A stretch of DNA of 64,000 nt, from the NCBI GenBank assembly GCA_009760855.2, contig WPIO01000017.1:1487501-1551500 (forward strand), written 5' to 3'. The stretch's first letter is position 1. Each line of letters starts with the position of its first letter. This document shows, one piece after another, positions 1 to 11,200 of the stretch. The stretch is from Cristatella mucedo. Lineage: Eukaryota > Bryozoa > Phylactolaemata > Cristatellidae. The notes under the pieces were generated by a model. The model made no database searches, had not been told where the DNA came from, and saw only the letters and a program-made list of their open reading frames with translations. A program made the position numbers and the translations under genes.

Positions 1-70
1 CCTAGAGAGAGATTGAGTTCTCTGAGGGCGCTTTATCAAGTGAATTATTATTATTATTATTATTATTATC
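1..70 (+). mobile_element. 3' tail of L2/CR1-group LINE (truncated by window edge)
   Basis: The window opens inside the conserved LINE 3' end: CCTAGAGAGAGATTGAG, then TTCTCT, GAGGGCGCTTTATCAAGTG and an (ATT)n tract. The same sequence ends the nearly complete element at 7.9-11.4 kb. The rest of this copy lies before base 1. Confidence 0.85.
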
Positions 71-87
71 ATGATACTCATAGTTTT

Positions 88-170
88 TGCTTCTCTAGCA
101 CAAGTCAAGTGCCTGAATAGAGATTCGGTTCTCTTATGGTTCTATACAAAAAACTTATTATCACAATTCC
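88..170 (+). mobile_element. Diverged LINE 3' tail fragment
   Basis: AAGTGCCTGAATAGAGATT followed by TTCTCTTATGG and CTATACAAAAA matches the order of the LINE/SINE B tail hairpin, but it is clearly diverged. No ORF part is attached. It could be from a SINE B copy rather than the LINE. Confidence 0.55.
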
Positions 171-1227
171 TAGCTGCAAACACTTCCGAGTTACGTTTAA
201 TTAATAAAGACATACGTTGCTTCTTACTCATAAACTGCTTTGCAAAGTTAAGTCGGAAGCCATGGAAGGCACATGGACCTGATCTGAAAGTAACAGTCAT
301 TCCTTACTCAGTATTCGTTATACGATCCAACTTTATGCCAAGAAGATTATGGTTACGTTAATTTGAAAATGTATTCGTCCAACTGGACGTATTGAGAGCT
401 ATGTGAATAACTAGGCCTTTAGAGAGTACCTACAAAATGTGCGTGCTCTCAGCCATGCTAGGGCATTCCCTAGTTTGCAAGATCCTCCCTAGTTAGCCAA
501 GTCTTAACCAAGCGTCCAATTTCTTATATTTCTACCGGCTTAGTTGGCATTTAAAAGTCTATTGTTAAAAGACTCTTTGAAGGAAAGTGTTATGTGATCA
601 CGATCTGGATTGCGATCAACCAATTCTCGGGAAGCTAGTTTGATGCGGTGACGATTAGGCCCGTGATCAATTGATGTTCAGTGCTCATGGATTTGCTTGC
701 TTGTAATGTGGAGTGCTGCTGCTGTGTCTGCGCTCGCTATTTCTTTAACCACGACTAATGTATCTGGGAAGATTATCGTATTGGCAAGCCTAAGTCTTGC
801 AAAATAGCGATGGGGTTGTTAAATTCCATCAAAATTGTCCAGTGCTTTTCACTGTCAACTCGATCATTGCTCGGGCAACTGTTGCTTAAGCGTGAAAAAT
901 AATGGTATGGAATTTCGTCCCGATGATATGCAGACTCGCGTGGCCCGACCACTTCGTGGTGAGGTATTTAGTGACTATTTGTTTCAGCTGATATATTATT
1001 ACAGCACAGCACTAAGTAGAAGGAAATGTGTTTTAAAGGTGCTTCGTTTGCCCGCACACGATTTGGTGAGTCTTACTAACTGGGGTTCCTGTTAACCAGC
1101 GACCTGAGTCTTTGCTGTGCTTTTGCTTCGTGTCGTAGCTTATTGTGATGATTGTGTGTGCTTTTTTGCATGCTTACCTAAGCAGGGTGCCTTGCTTTGA
1201 ATTACCTACTAGTTATTGCTTCCCTTG
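171..1227. other. Unassigned intergenic stretch
   Basis: AT-leaning single-copy-looking sequence. I see no long frame with recognisable protein similarity and no repeat shared with the rest of the window. Confidence 0.5.
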
Positions 1228-1302
1228 CAGCGAGTTGTAATGCACCTGAATAGACACTAAGGTCTCTTAGATCGCTATACAAAAGACTTATTATTATTAA
1301 TG
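1228..1302 (+). mobile_element. Diverged LINE 3' tail fragment
   Basis: CTTGCAGCGAGTTGTAATGC, then CACCTGAATAGACACTAAGG, TCTCTTAGATCGCTATACAA and a short ATT tract. The order matches the LINE 3' end seen elsewhere; only the last ~70 bp remains. Confidence 0.6.
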
Positions 1303-1574
1303 CTGTTCTCCTTCATGTGAACAACTAAACTTAGTGGAGGGTTACTTATTCAGATTAACCCAGTGAATATGCTGTCCACCGACCACTGCCCAGACGCACT
1401 TGAAAATTAAGGAACTAATCCATGGTTCGACCGAACAGCATTCAAAAGTGTGGTATGCTCACACGGCCTAGATCGGAATTACAGGAGCTGTGTGGGATTG
1501 TGTTCTTGATGTACTAAATACTCTTGAAGCCGCTTAAAGAAGCTTTTACAAGTCCTGTTAGGGCAACTGTCATG

Positions 1575-1699
1575 AATAAAAAATAAATAAATCCTGGATG
1601 ATTAAACAGCCTCTTTTTTGTGTAGCGACAGAAGAGCCTGTACGGCCATCACCACCGCTTGAAAGCATCCACCTTACCTAGTGTGCCATCACGGCTCAC
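1575..1699 (-). mobile_element. SINE family A, internally deleted copy (A1)
   Basis: Read on the minus strand, it starts GTGAGCCGTGATGGCACACT with an A-box-like region, then jumps to the body AGCGGTGGTGATGGCCGTAC and the 3' end GAGGCTGTTTAATCATCCAG. The part with the B box and the CCTCGG/CCGAGG stem present in full copies is missing, a deletion of about 60 bp. The AT-rich TTTATTTATTTTTTATTC tract follows the 3' end, as expected for a retroposed element. Confidence 0.8.
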
Positions 1700-2009
1700 C
1701 AGGAATAAAGAGCGATACCGCCCAAGAAATGGCAATAAGTTGGCTATAGCAAGCACTGCATTCCACGTCGGTTATGCAATATGTTACAAGGATGGGTATC
1801 GCCCCCCCCCCAAATTCCCTGGTGCTGTTAGGTTTGTTCTTACGAAATTAGTAGCTGTGTGGCGAAAATGTGCATAAAACTTCCGGGTTACATGTCACGT
1901 AACTTTTTGTAATGGGGTCACTTACATATGAGCAGCATGGTGCATATGGGCTATCTGCGGCTACTGGATAGTGATCTGGTAGTGATTAGACGGAAAATTC
2001 CACCGGTGC

Positions 2010-2105
2010 AACCAATTCTTAGCCCAGAGATAATGTGCTCGCTCTTCACGACTCTGGCGCGTCTGCCGCTATATAAATGAGGCTGTTGAATCAGCTAACC
2101 TTTAC
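2010..2105 (+). mobile_element. SINE family A, internally deleted copy (A2)
   Basis: CTTAGCCCAGAGATAATGTG and CTCGCTCTTCACGAC match the tRNA-like head of copy A9 at 54.4 kb. CTATATAAATGAGGCTGTTG and AATCAGCTAACC match the SINE A 3' end. The centre, including the B box, is lost. The CTATATAAA here is therefore SINE tail and not a TATA box. Confidence 0.7.
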
Positions 2106-3522
2106 TCTCTGACAACAGGTAAGTGTGTACCCAAGTTGGGTTTGGTTGGCTGGGACCGGGCGGCTATAATGAGTTTAAGGGTCACCGGCTTGGCCGGGTC
2201 GGACCTACGGCATGGCCGGATTTGCCGTGACGTGAGGTCACCGGGGCTCTTGGGTAGGAGAAGTTGGCCGAGCCAGTCGAGGTGTTGGAGGCTCCCTGTC
2301 TCGCCGAGTTATGCACCTGGATGGTTGCAGGCGTGCTCCAGCGATGCGGCCACGCATGCAAGGCGATGAGTACCCAAGGCCCGAGCGGAGCTGGATAGCT
2401 CGCTCGTTGTTGAGACTTGTATATTCCGCGTTCCCCGTGTAGCGTGTTCGTGACCCCCCCCCGTGTGTTGGCGTCTTTCGGCGGAAGCTCTCGACTGTTG
2501 TGGAGGTCTGCTCCGTCTATCCCAGAATACTCAGCTAGCCAGGTCTTGTACGGCGTACGCTTGTACTGTTGGGACTGAGGCCGGTGGCGTTGTGACGGTG
2601 GAAGCCGACTGATCAACTAGCACGTTTGTTCCAGCTTGCTGCGTTGTCTTGCGCCCCTATAGTGTACTTTGTTTAGGACCCTCCCTGTAGACTTGTTTAG
2701 TTCCCCTGTAGTTGTTGGCGCATGCGATATTATAAAGAGGTTAACCTGACGGCCGCTCGTCTTACCCTAGCTCAGCGGCACGGCGAGCGGCAGCGTGGTC
2801 GGGGTATAGCGGGTTTGACGGGAACTAGCCTTTGACCCCTGGAACTCGGCTACACGTGTACGGCTGCTATAGTGTATATGCGTAAATGTGAATATAGTTA
2901 TCCTTATTTCTACGATTCTCCACATCAAAGCAAATACTGGAGATGAACGCTATCGTGTGTGATAAGCGATGATTGTTACCTGCAAATTGACACGGCTGTG
3001 GGCAACCATACATAAAAACGACTACTAGATTTTGCTGCTGCAGCTGATTACAACTTGGGGATCCACGATCTTCTGTCCGAACCCTTATTGTGTTCGTGGC
3101 TCCACCGCTGTTGTAGTTTCCAATAAAGATTTTGAGCACTTGCTAATTCAGCGTGCTGAGAAAGGGCATCCGGTGGTAATGGGCCGAAAAATGGTCTGAC
3201 TCTGTACGTGTGTACGGGTGTTGTGGGCTAGCTCTTATTCGATACTACACGCAGTGCTTTGGAAGATGTGATGAAAGCAAGCCTAATCTTTGCTATTAGG
3301 GATGAATGAATATGTACCCAATTGTGATTCGAATTCCTCCATCAGAAACGTGGATTTCCTTAAGGCGCTATAGGACTTAAGGAATTTAAGAGATTGTTTC
3401 TTATTGGTCCTTCAGCAAAATTAGGCTTGACATTGTAAGTGCAGTGCCCATTTTAAAGTCTCCCCATACATCTACAATAGAGACAGAAAACTAGCCCACA
3501 TTAAACTTCATATAGCATGCGA

Positions 3523-3524
<2 letters not shown>
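2106..3524. other. GC-rich unassigned block followed by ordinary sequence
   Basis: Bases 2106-2870 are rich in G, C and CpG compared with the flanks and include a GGTAAGT donor-like site at about 2117 and a TATAAAGAGG at about 2730. I looked for long terminal repeats and a primer-binding site and found nothing convincing. No protein domain is visible in any frame. Bases 2871-3524 look unremarkable. Confidence 0.4.
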
Positions 3525-3563
<39 letters not shown>

Positions 3564-3602
3564 ATGTATATATATATATATATGTCTATATATATATATA
3601 TA
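3525..3602. repeat. (TA)n microsatellite
   Basis: About 75 bp of alternating TA with a few TG/TC interruptions, directly abutting the AT-rich 3' end of a SINE B copy, from which it probably grew. Confidence 0.95.
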
Positions 3603-3735
3603 ATTCATCTGTATAGCGCCCCAAGAGAACTTAATCTCTATTCAGGCACTTCACATGTGCCTCGGGGCTCGAGCCCACGACCTCGGCTAGACCTTGGTCA
3701 GCACGAGCACCTTAACCACTGGGCCAAACTAGCGA
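3596..3735 (-). mobile_element. SINE family B copy (B1)
   Basis: On the minus strand a tRNA-like head (TTTGGCCCAGTGGTTAAGG, A-box type) is followed by GTCGTGGGCTCGAGCCCC (B-box type). The body ends GTGAAGTGCCTGAATAGAGA, TTAAGTTCTCTTGGGGCGC and TATACAGATGAATTATA. Its 3' hairpin resembles that of the LINE. It is shared with copies at 12.1, 21.5, 23.8 and 46.9 kb. Confidence 0.88.
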
Positions 3736-3739
3736 AGTC

Positions 3740-4539
3740 CTGGAGTAGGAAAATTTAGTCGAACCAAGGCTAGGGTATGTCACTAAACGTTTTGCCAGTA
3801 TTGACATGAAAACGATTTTGTCTGCTCACTGACATACGCATGAGAATTAGCTCTGGTGACTTTCTTCTTCAGCGGTCAAGTTTTTTTTTCCACGTGATAG
3901 AAGAGCTACCAATCGCCGACTGATGGGAGCTACAAGGAAGCTCGCTGCCTTCACGACACGACAAATTTGGGACCTGCATTTGCATGTTGCATTCGTGTAC
4001 GTATTGCAAGATTGCACGATTTCTGAGCAGTGGGCAGGCTACAAACACTACGAATAATTGGAAAAATATCTGGCAAAAAGTTTGGCAATAAAACTTTTAA
4101 AGATTCGGAAAACGCTAAAATTCCAGTATAGGGAGCAGCTATGGGGCTGCTACACAGCGGATGAAATCGGAACTTTATGGAGTAGAAGGCATAATGAAGC
4201 AACATATATACTTAATCTTCATGTATAATCTTCGTGCATATCGGCATTCAGAGCGAGATGGCTCGCTGCGATCCAAGTGCGACCTCGCGGTCAGTGAGAG
4301 AATGTTTCCGCAGCGCCTGGACGTTCGCTAGCTTAGCCAAGTTTAGCCAAGCCATTACCTTAGCCAAGTATCAGCCCTGATATGAACCCACAAAAACATT
4401 TCGTGCGGTTTGGAGCGCAGTGTGCAAATTTTAACTAATATATTCTTCTCATCTCAGGATATGCCTGCTTTGTGGCTCTTCGTCACAGCTGGTGTGAACC
4501 ACTCGGAACCGTCCGGTCATGTTTTCTGTACAGCATATC
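3740..4539. other. Unassigned intergenic stretch
   Basis: No repeat family, RNA gene or protein domain recognised here. The small frames present look random. Confidence 0.5.
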
Positions 4540-4654
4540 TCTACTAATTAAGCATTCGATCGTGCTTCCCTTACAGCAAATGTAAAGTCCCTAGAAAGAG
4601 ATTGAGTTCTCTGGTCGCGCTATATCAAATAAATTATTATTATTGCTATTATTA
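4540..4654 (+). mobile_element. LINE 3' end, 5'-truncated copy
   Basis: CATTCGATCGTGCTTCCC, TTACAGCAAATGTAAAG, CTAGAAAGAGATTGAGTTCT and an (ATT)n tract. This is the last ~115 bp of the LINE and includes the 3' hairpin. Confidence 0.85.
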
Positions 4655-4790
4655 AAGCAAGAAAGTTCGTCACGCCGCAAGATGGCGAACTTCCGTCAAG
4701 TGGCAAGATGGCGCAGCGTTGTCTTCTGTAACGAAACTGCTGTGACTCAGCGAAGCGTGTCCACAAGCAATGAACTGCTCATACTGTATA
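4655..4790 (+). repeat. Unnamed repeat family E, copy 1
   Basis: A stretch with two CAAGATGGCG motifs, GTTGTCTTCTGTAACG and AGCGAAGCGTGTCCACA. It matches the reverse complement of 18925-19040 over about 115 bp with scattered differences. It sits between two LINE tails, starting right after an (ATT)n tract. CAAGATGGCG resembles the vertebrate YY1 core site; whether that matters here is unknown. The element class is not recognised. Confidence 0.65.
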
Positions 4791-4860
4791 ATGTGCATAG
4801 AAAGAGATTAAGTTCTCTTATAAGCTGTGCAAATGTATCATTTTTATTGTAACTGTTACT
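4791..4860 (+). mobile_element. Diverged LINE 3' tail fragment
   Basis: AATGTGCATAGAAAGAGATT and AAGTTCTCTTATAAGC match the LINE tail without a clear ATT tract. Confidence 0.55.
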
Positions 4861-5569
4861 CTTCAATGGTACCGGTTATTTAATCATAAGAAGCAGTGAA
4901 GTACAGCTATTTATAACTTTCACTCTTCATTTAGGCGCTTGCGAAGTATAGCGTCCTGAGAGCAGGAACAATTTCCAACGTGGGGAGACGCCTTGCTCCC
5001 TTATACTCGAGACGGCACCTGTCTATGGGGACGGTACGAGTTTGAGACCGTTAGCCGGAAGACAGCTCAAGCGGTGGAGAGCGGGACCAACGGCTTCCGT
5101 GATATATTCGAGCTTTGCCGACCTATTTAATGAATTCAGCGAAACTGATAGCATTTCTCTGACGACTACAGTGCAACATGTGAATTTCCAAAAGAGGTAG
5201 CCCTATTATGGATAAATGATAAGACTTTGGGTAGAGGCGACGCCTAAGCCTAAGCGATGAAGCACACTAGTAAGCACGCCTCTGCATTTGATTCTTTCGC
5301 CGATTAGCTGGCATATTCCACGGTTCGAGAGCAGTACCTTTCAGTCAGTCGGGACCCTCAGACCCACGGTCATGCTAACTACACAGCACAGCTCTCGGCA
5401 TGGTTGCTTGAGCTTTCCATTGAACGACTCCGACTCGGAGCGACGAAGCCAAAACCTAATGCACGAGCAGCAGCTGCTCAGACTGAACTACTTATCTGCT
5501 TCTACTTAAGCTGATCAGCCTTCGGCTTTCTGTTCTGCCGCTGAAACGGGTCAAGGATGTTCTAGAGAG
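4861..5569. other. Unassigned intergenic stretch
   Basis: No recognised feature. It precedes the first copy of the 285-bp duplicated segment. Confidence 0.5.
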
Positions 5570-5855
5570 ATGTTGCCTCCTTCCATGAAAATCTCCTCCA
5601 ACTCCTCGCCCCCAAATATTGATGCGGAACGCTCCCCGGCTCGTCAGCAACCTGAAATTGATACTGAATGCGGCCTGCACCGCCATTTTCTTTATCCCCA
5701 TCCTTCCTCCTCTTCCATTTTTTGCTCCTCTTGCTGCCGCAGTTTTTCCTCGGCGTTTTCATATTCGATGGTACCGGTGGCAGCCAAAAGGTCGGTATAC
5801 GTTAACGTGCGCTCCTTAGAAAGAGCTCGCTGGAGCTGAGAGCTGAGTTAAATCC
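5570..5855 (-). repeat. 285-bp duplicated segment F, copy 1 (frameshifted)
   Basis: About 95% identical by eye to 16861-17146. On the minus strand both copies can encode an acidic, Glu/Gln-rich C-terminal peptide containing ALSKERTLTYT and LLAATGTIEYENAEEKLRQ and ending EEEGWG then a stop. In this copy a duplicated CTCAG puts a +2 shift just before the shared peptide, and there is an extra TCC triplet near 5595. Source gene or element not recognised; no target duplication is evident. Copy 2 keeps the frame open further upstream. Confidence 0.75.
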
Positions 5856-6474
5856 AATAGATAAGGTAAATGAGCAAGAGCCTGATTTTTCTTATCACTG
5901 GACCATCCTTATTGGCATTGGAGGCATCCTTCAACGTCAAAGTGCGAAGTGCAGCACTTATCGCGACACAAATAACAGACAACATCGGCAACAAATCTTT
6001 AGCACCATACGTCACAAAACCGTGAAGCTCTTCCTTCTGAGAGCGTACGCCGCGGAGATGGTAATGGTAATAGCAAAATTCATTGAATAATTCGATCCCT
6101 TAAGATTGCTCGCAGGAAACTAGGATAATGCAGCTTCCGAACTTTGTGCTTTAGCGATTTTAGGCTGAGAGCGTCCTTGCACTTAGCACGGTGCACTTTA
6201 ACCAATTCAGTACGCAGACAGAATCTGCATGTTGTAGTCAGTCATTATAGAGATTTACACACGATTCGCCCTACATGCATAGTGTATGATGAGACGTCTG
6301 TCTATCTCGTCTGTCTGTTCTGAACCTTCTTTTGGCTGGAACCCCTGCGATACAACCGAATCTACTTTACTGTGCGAACCAATTATAACTGGGGGAGATA
6401 TCAGCACAAGACTTTCATTTTCCAAAACAATATCAAAAGATATGTGCATCATACCTCTAGCATTGAATAAAGAA
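5856..6474. other. Unassigned intergenic stretch
   Basis: No recognised element. The frame that runs on into the LINE remnant at 6475 shows no domain in this part. Confidence 0.45.
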
Positions 6475-6700
6475 GCAACCAACCTCGCAGCTATGGGAAC
6501 ACCTAGTGTCGCTAGGAAATTAGAAAGCCTCATCCTAAAGTTCGGCTCAGACAGTATTTCTCATGCACGCACTTCGCGAAATGCGGGTTTCCTATTCCAA
6601 AATGACCCGTCGCTGACTTGTCCGCATCAGCTCCCCAGGCAAGTCTTCCAGCTTCCAGCTTAATAGCGTTGAAAAATTTCGGTAGGGCTTAGATATTGGT
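6475..6700 (+). pseudogene. Fragment of LINE ORF (post-RT region)
   Basis: The plus-strand translation contains AAMGTPSVARKLESLILKFG and FLFQNDPSLTCPHQL. These correspond to VMGKPSVIQRLEGLTLKIG and VIFQSNLSLDDHI of the nearly complete LINE, just after the reverse transcriptase palm. Only about 55 residues align, and the copy is old. Confidence 0.75.
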
Positions 6701-6704
6701 TCCA

Positions 6705-7824
6705 ATGCCACGTCCCTTCAATCTTTCATGCCGGCTCACCTACCTGTATTTGTACCTACTTGCTACTCGGGTGTCCATGGCGCCACCCGCTCCTGACTCA
6801 TTTATAAGCCTCTTCCTCTAACCAAAATCAAACCTTCTGAGACTGTGCGCTCTGCTCTATGCCCTTAATGCCTCGAAATCTTTACCGATGGAATGACATC
6901 TTTTGACTTCTTGACACTAATGAGACACGAGAAACTCACCGGTTCCGAGCAGAAAATGCTTCCATTCGAACGGTCCGTTATTTGTTTGTGCTTCAAAGAA
7001 TTGTGATCGTTTGTAGTATTTTGGTCTCGCAGCTTCAGTATGGCTTCATTTAGGCGAACGTGCTTGCGTCCTGCAGTGCAAGTAACGAGCGATATGCTGC
7101 CTCTTAGGCCTATATAGAGTGACTGGAATGAGATTTTTCCACATACAATGATGCATACATTCTTAATAATTGTTACTATTATCATATAAGGAGATCACGA
7201 ACGTATCGAGAAATTGAATATAAAAAGTGCGCCTCCACGCCTTCGAGAGCTGCTCAGCGGAGGCTACAAATAAAATGCTACCTTGACCTTTGGAGCCCAT
7301 TCGAGGCTTTAGACCCTATTAAATCTTGGATACCTCCTTATGTAACATTGTCTTATAACGCGTTTTAAGAATTTGAGACTTTTATGGTACCACTAAGAGA
7401 GGGATGTTGTGCACAGCGATTCTCAGATGGTGGCTTAAAGAATAATAGGATGGGGCTCTGGGGGGGGGCGACCACATTAAATCATCCCCAGCGTGCAATC
7501 TGGTTTGCCAACCGCCCACTCCCTTCATGCCTCATTATTGGCTATCTATAATCAGGTGCAGATTTAGCCCCTAGGCCACAATTTTAGCTATGGTGCTATC
7601 TTTCATGGGGATTCCAATGGCACTTAGGGTGGGTTAGAAGGGTGTGCTCTGGGACAAACGGCTCGCCGGGTGCCTTGCGTCGGTCCAGGGGATAATGAGC
7701 CTTCCTGAAGTGATTATATCCTGCAGCCATACATTATGCTGGCCTTCAAATACTAGTAATCCTACAAACAATCGATGGTATTATAGCGGATTCTTATATA
7801 TTATCATTTTGTTTAGGAACGGGT
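6705..7824. other. Unassigned stretch upstream of the tRNA gene
   Basis: No repeat or domain recognised. A G8-9 run occurs at about 7460. Confidence 0.45.
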
Positions 7825-7897
7825 GGCCCTATGGCCCAATGGATAAGGCGTCTGACTACGAATCAGAAGATTCCAGGTTCGAGTCCTGGTAGGGTCG
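7825..7897 (+). tRNA. tRNA-Arg (anticodon ACG)
   Basis: A 73-nt sequence folds into a complete cloverleaf. The acceptor stem GGCCCTA pairs with TAGGGTC (one G-T pair), with discriminator G. The D arm region is GGCCCAATGGATAAGGC (box A), the anticodon arm is TCTGA-CTACGAA-TCAGA with anticodon ACG, and the T arm is CCAGGTTCGAGTCCTGG (box B). No CCA is encoded and no intron is seen, as expected for a eukaryotic gene. A T6 run at 7902-7907 follows. Unlike the tRNA-like SINE heads in this window, all stems pair, so it is probably a functional gene. Confidence 0.95.
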
Positions 7898-7901
7898 ATT
7901 G

Positions 7902-7907
7902 TTTTTT
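7902..7907 (+). terminator. RNA polymerase III T-run terminator of tRNA-Arg
   Basis: TTTTTT begins 5 nt after the discriminator base of the tRNA gene, the usual position and form of a Pol III stop. Confidence 0.85.
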
Positions 7908-8151
7908 GTACAATTTAAGCGGAATAATAATATCAATTCACTTGATAAAGCGCCCTCAGAGAACTCAATCTCTCTCTAGGCACTTTACATTTGCTGTAAA
8001 GTGAAATGCCATTGAATGGTAAGTAAACTCATGCTTGAAAAACAAAGGAACTGAATAATATGCTTAGGGGTGACATGCACAGGGTCAGCATGCAAATGTG
8101 GTTAGTGGCAGCATGCACAGTGTCAGCACGCATAAGCACATCAAGGACGAA

Positions 8152-8292
8152 TCACAGGGACCCGCTAAATGCTGTCCTAAATAGGTGTGTTTTTAGGTTC
8201 CTTTTAAATGTGGTCAGGTCAGGGGATGTTCTGACGCAGGTCGGGAGGGAGTTCCAGGCTTTGGGAGCATACGAGCTAAATGCACGGTCTCA
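8152..8292 (-). pseudogene. C-terminal LINE coding remnant beyond the nonsense codon
   Basis: Starting at the premature TGA and continuing in the same frame to TGA at 8152-8154, the 45 codons read DRAFSSYAPKAWNSLPTCV and onwards. They match the C-terminus in copies at 13.7 kb and 59.6 kb, where a Gly codon stands at the stop position. This shows the stop is a point change and not the natural end. Confidence 0.9.
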
Positions 8293-11200
8293 AAAGGATT
8301 TAAGGTTTGTATGAGGTATTTCTAGACTGTTGGATTCCGAAAAGCGGGTGGCACGATGCTTGGCCTGGTGGGGTAGTAGATCTGACAGACAGGCTGGAGC
8401 CATAGAATGAAGGGACCTAAAAGTGAGCGACAAAACCTTGAAGTCAATCCGTTGCTTGACTGGTAGCCAGTGCAGATCGGCGAGAAGTGGAGTAATGTGG
8501 CAACTGCGACGCTCACGACAGACAAGCCTAGCTGCAGAGTTTTGCACCAGCTGCAATCGCCTGATCGCACATGCTAGTAGGCCAGTAAGCAGTGAGTTGC
8601 AGAAGTCGAGACAGGATGTCACGAATGCATGGACCAACTTGGACGTGGTATCTTTATCTAAACAAGCCCGAATTTTAGCAATGTTATGAAGCTGAAAATA
8701 GGCAGGTTTGACTGTGGAGCTGATATGGTCGTCTAACGAGAGGTTGCTTTGGAATATGACACCTAGATTTCGAGCTGATTCAACTGGAGATATGCTGGCA
8801 GAGCCAATTTTGAGAGTCAGCCCTTCCAATCTCTGGATCACACTGGGTTTGCCCATAACTAGTAAGTTAGTTTTATCATCGTTAAGTTTTAGAAAATGTG
8901 CTGCCATCCATGTGCGGATGTCATCAATGCATGCAGCTAGTGAGTTTAGAGAATTTGAGGTGCTCGAAGGCTGGGAGGGATCAAAGCAAAGGTACAACTG
9001 AGTGTCATCTGCATAGAAGTGAAAGCCTAGATTGTGCTTGGCAATCACATCAGCAAGAGGCAGAGTATAAACCGTGAAAAGAACCGGACCTAGCACTGAG
9101 CCCTGAGGTACTCCATATTTCAGAGGTACTTCAGATGATCTTTGTCCATTCACGTCAATACTCTGGAGTCTCCCACTGAGATAGGACCTGAACCACTGAA
9201 GAGCAGTGCCAGTGATGCCCAGGCGAGATGAGAGGCGCTCTAGAAGAACTTTGTGATCGATGGTATCAAAAGCTGCCGAAAGATCAAGCAAAACAAGCAG
9301 AGACACTCTACCCATGTCTGCATTCCTAAGTAGGTCGTTGTATACCCGAAGCAATGCTGACTCTGTGGAGTGATTAGCTCTAAAGCCAGACTGGAACTTA
9401 CTAGCAAGGTGTGAGGTTTCGATATACGAGTTCAGCTGGTCCGCCACGACCCGTTCGAGTGTCTTTGATAGGAACGGTAGAAGGGAAACTGGGCGGTAGT
9501 TGCTCAAGTTCTCTTGGTCAAGTGTAGCTTTCTTGAGAAGTGGCCTGACTACAGCTTTTTTGAAAGGTGCTGGGACATGACCTGAGGCTAATGACATATT
9601 AATGATGTTAGTTATGCATGGCAGCAGTAGATCAATGCAATGTAGGAGCAGGACAGTGGGAATAGGGTCCAGAGGACTTGTTGTCTTCTTTGATTGAGAT
9701 ACGAACTTTAGGACTAGATCACTAGTGACCTGCTTAAATGCAGACATTGAGGTGCAGCCAGGAACCGAGGAACAGCATTCTAGTGGGGAGGTTGTCATCG
9801 CAGGGATGGATTCCCTGATCTTGTCTATCTTCTGCACAAAGAATCGAGAGAAGCGATCGGCTAGATCATCATTAGGATCATCAGGTAAGGAGCTAATCTG
9901 GGAACGGTTGAGGAGATGGTTTATTGTCGACGTCAGCATTTTTGGATTGTGCATCTGTGATTCAACAATGTTTTTATAAAAACTAGGCTTAGCCTTTGCT
10001 AGGTTCGATTGGTACGACCTACAGTAGTCTTCATATGCCTGTCGATGGACTTTTAGTCCGGATCTTTTGTATGCTTTTTCAAGCTTTCGTTTAGTAGACT
10101 TGGCTAGTTTTATGTCTGGGGTAAACCATAGGCCGTCTGGGCGGGGGCGCACAGTCCGCTTTGTCAGAGGGGCAAACTCGTCTAGCGTGTCAGCTAGTGT
10201 CGTGTTGAAGCTATCTACCAATGATGACAGATCGGAGGGAGGATTGAGCAGCAGAGGTGAAGCAGATATTCTCGCACGGACAGCATCGATGTCAAGGGTC
10301 TTGAGGTTTCGCGATTCACAGGTTATTTTAGAGGATGATGTGGGCACACACTGTAGATTGAATGAGATCTGCATGTGGTCAGATAAGCATGATTTGGTAA
10401 TAATTGGTGATGACAAGGTGCAGTTATATGAGAAAATCTGGTCGAGTGTGTGACCCTTAATGTGGGTAGGGCCATGCACATGAGCCACAAGAGACAATGA
10501 GTCAGTCAATGCACGAAATTCGGTGCTGAAAGCGTCAGATAAGTTATCAAAGTGAACGTTGGAATCACCCATTACGAGGAAGGATCGATTTCTTGCACAC
10601 AGAATCGAAATGAGATCGGAGAAATCTGAGATAAAGGAGGATTTGGTACCTGGTGGGCGATAGACTACTGCCACTATCGGTAGCTTGTTTTCTGGTGAGA
10701 CCAAGACAATTGATTCAAAATACTGCTTCGAGGGTACCGCAAATGGCTTGAAGTTGAATTTCGAGCGCACGGCAATAGCAACTCCACCTCCAGTTTTGAT
10801 TGATCTAGGGGTGTGAAAGAACGAGAAACCAGTTGGAGTTGCGTCTTTAATTGTCGGACAGTTTATCGATTTCAGCCAAGTTTCAGTTAGGGCGAGCAGG
10901 TCGATACCATTTTCAGAAATGAGGTCGCTTATTACTAGAGGTTTATTGCACATTGAGCGAGGATTCCAAAGGCAAGCGTTAAGTCTGGCCGATGGGGTTA
11001 CAACAGGCTTGATGACCACTAAGTTTGAGGAATTTACAGTGACGCATGTGGGAGAGCGTGCTGAGCGGTTCGAGACAATGCTAGGAATACCGAACGAGCT
11101 GGTACTCAGCTTGCAGGTTCCGCCCAACGAGCGGCGTCTGAGCTGGCGGTTCCGGCCACCGCGGCGGCTACGGGGTGCTTTTCTTTTGTTAATGCATAGT

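Noticed and set aside
2060-2120. TATA box and splice donor of a gene
   Set aside because: The CTATATAAA is the 3' end of a SINE A; the following GGTAAGT alone is weak evidence.
2106-2900. Solo LTR
   Set aside because: A TATA-like word and GC-rich body are present, but no paired LTR, TG...CA ends with duplication, or primer-binding site could be shown.
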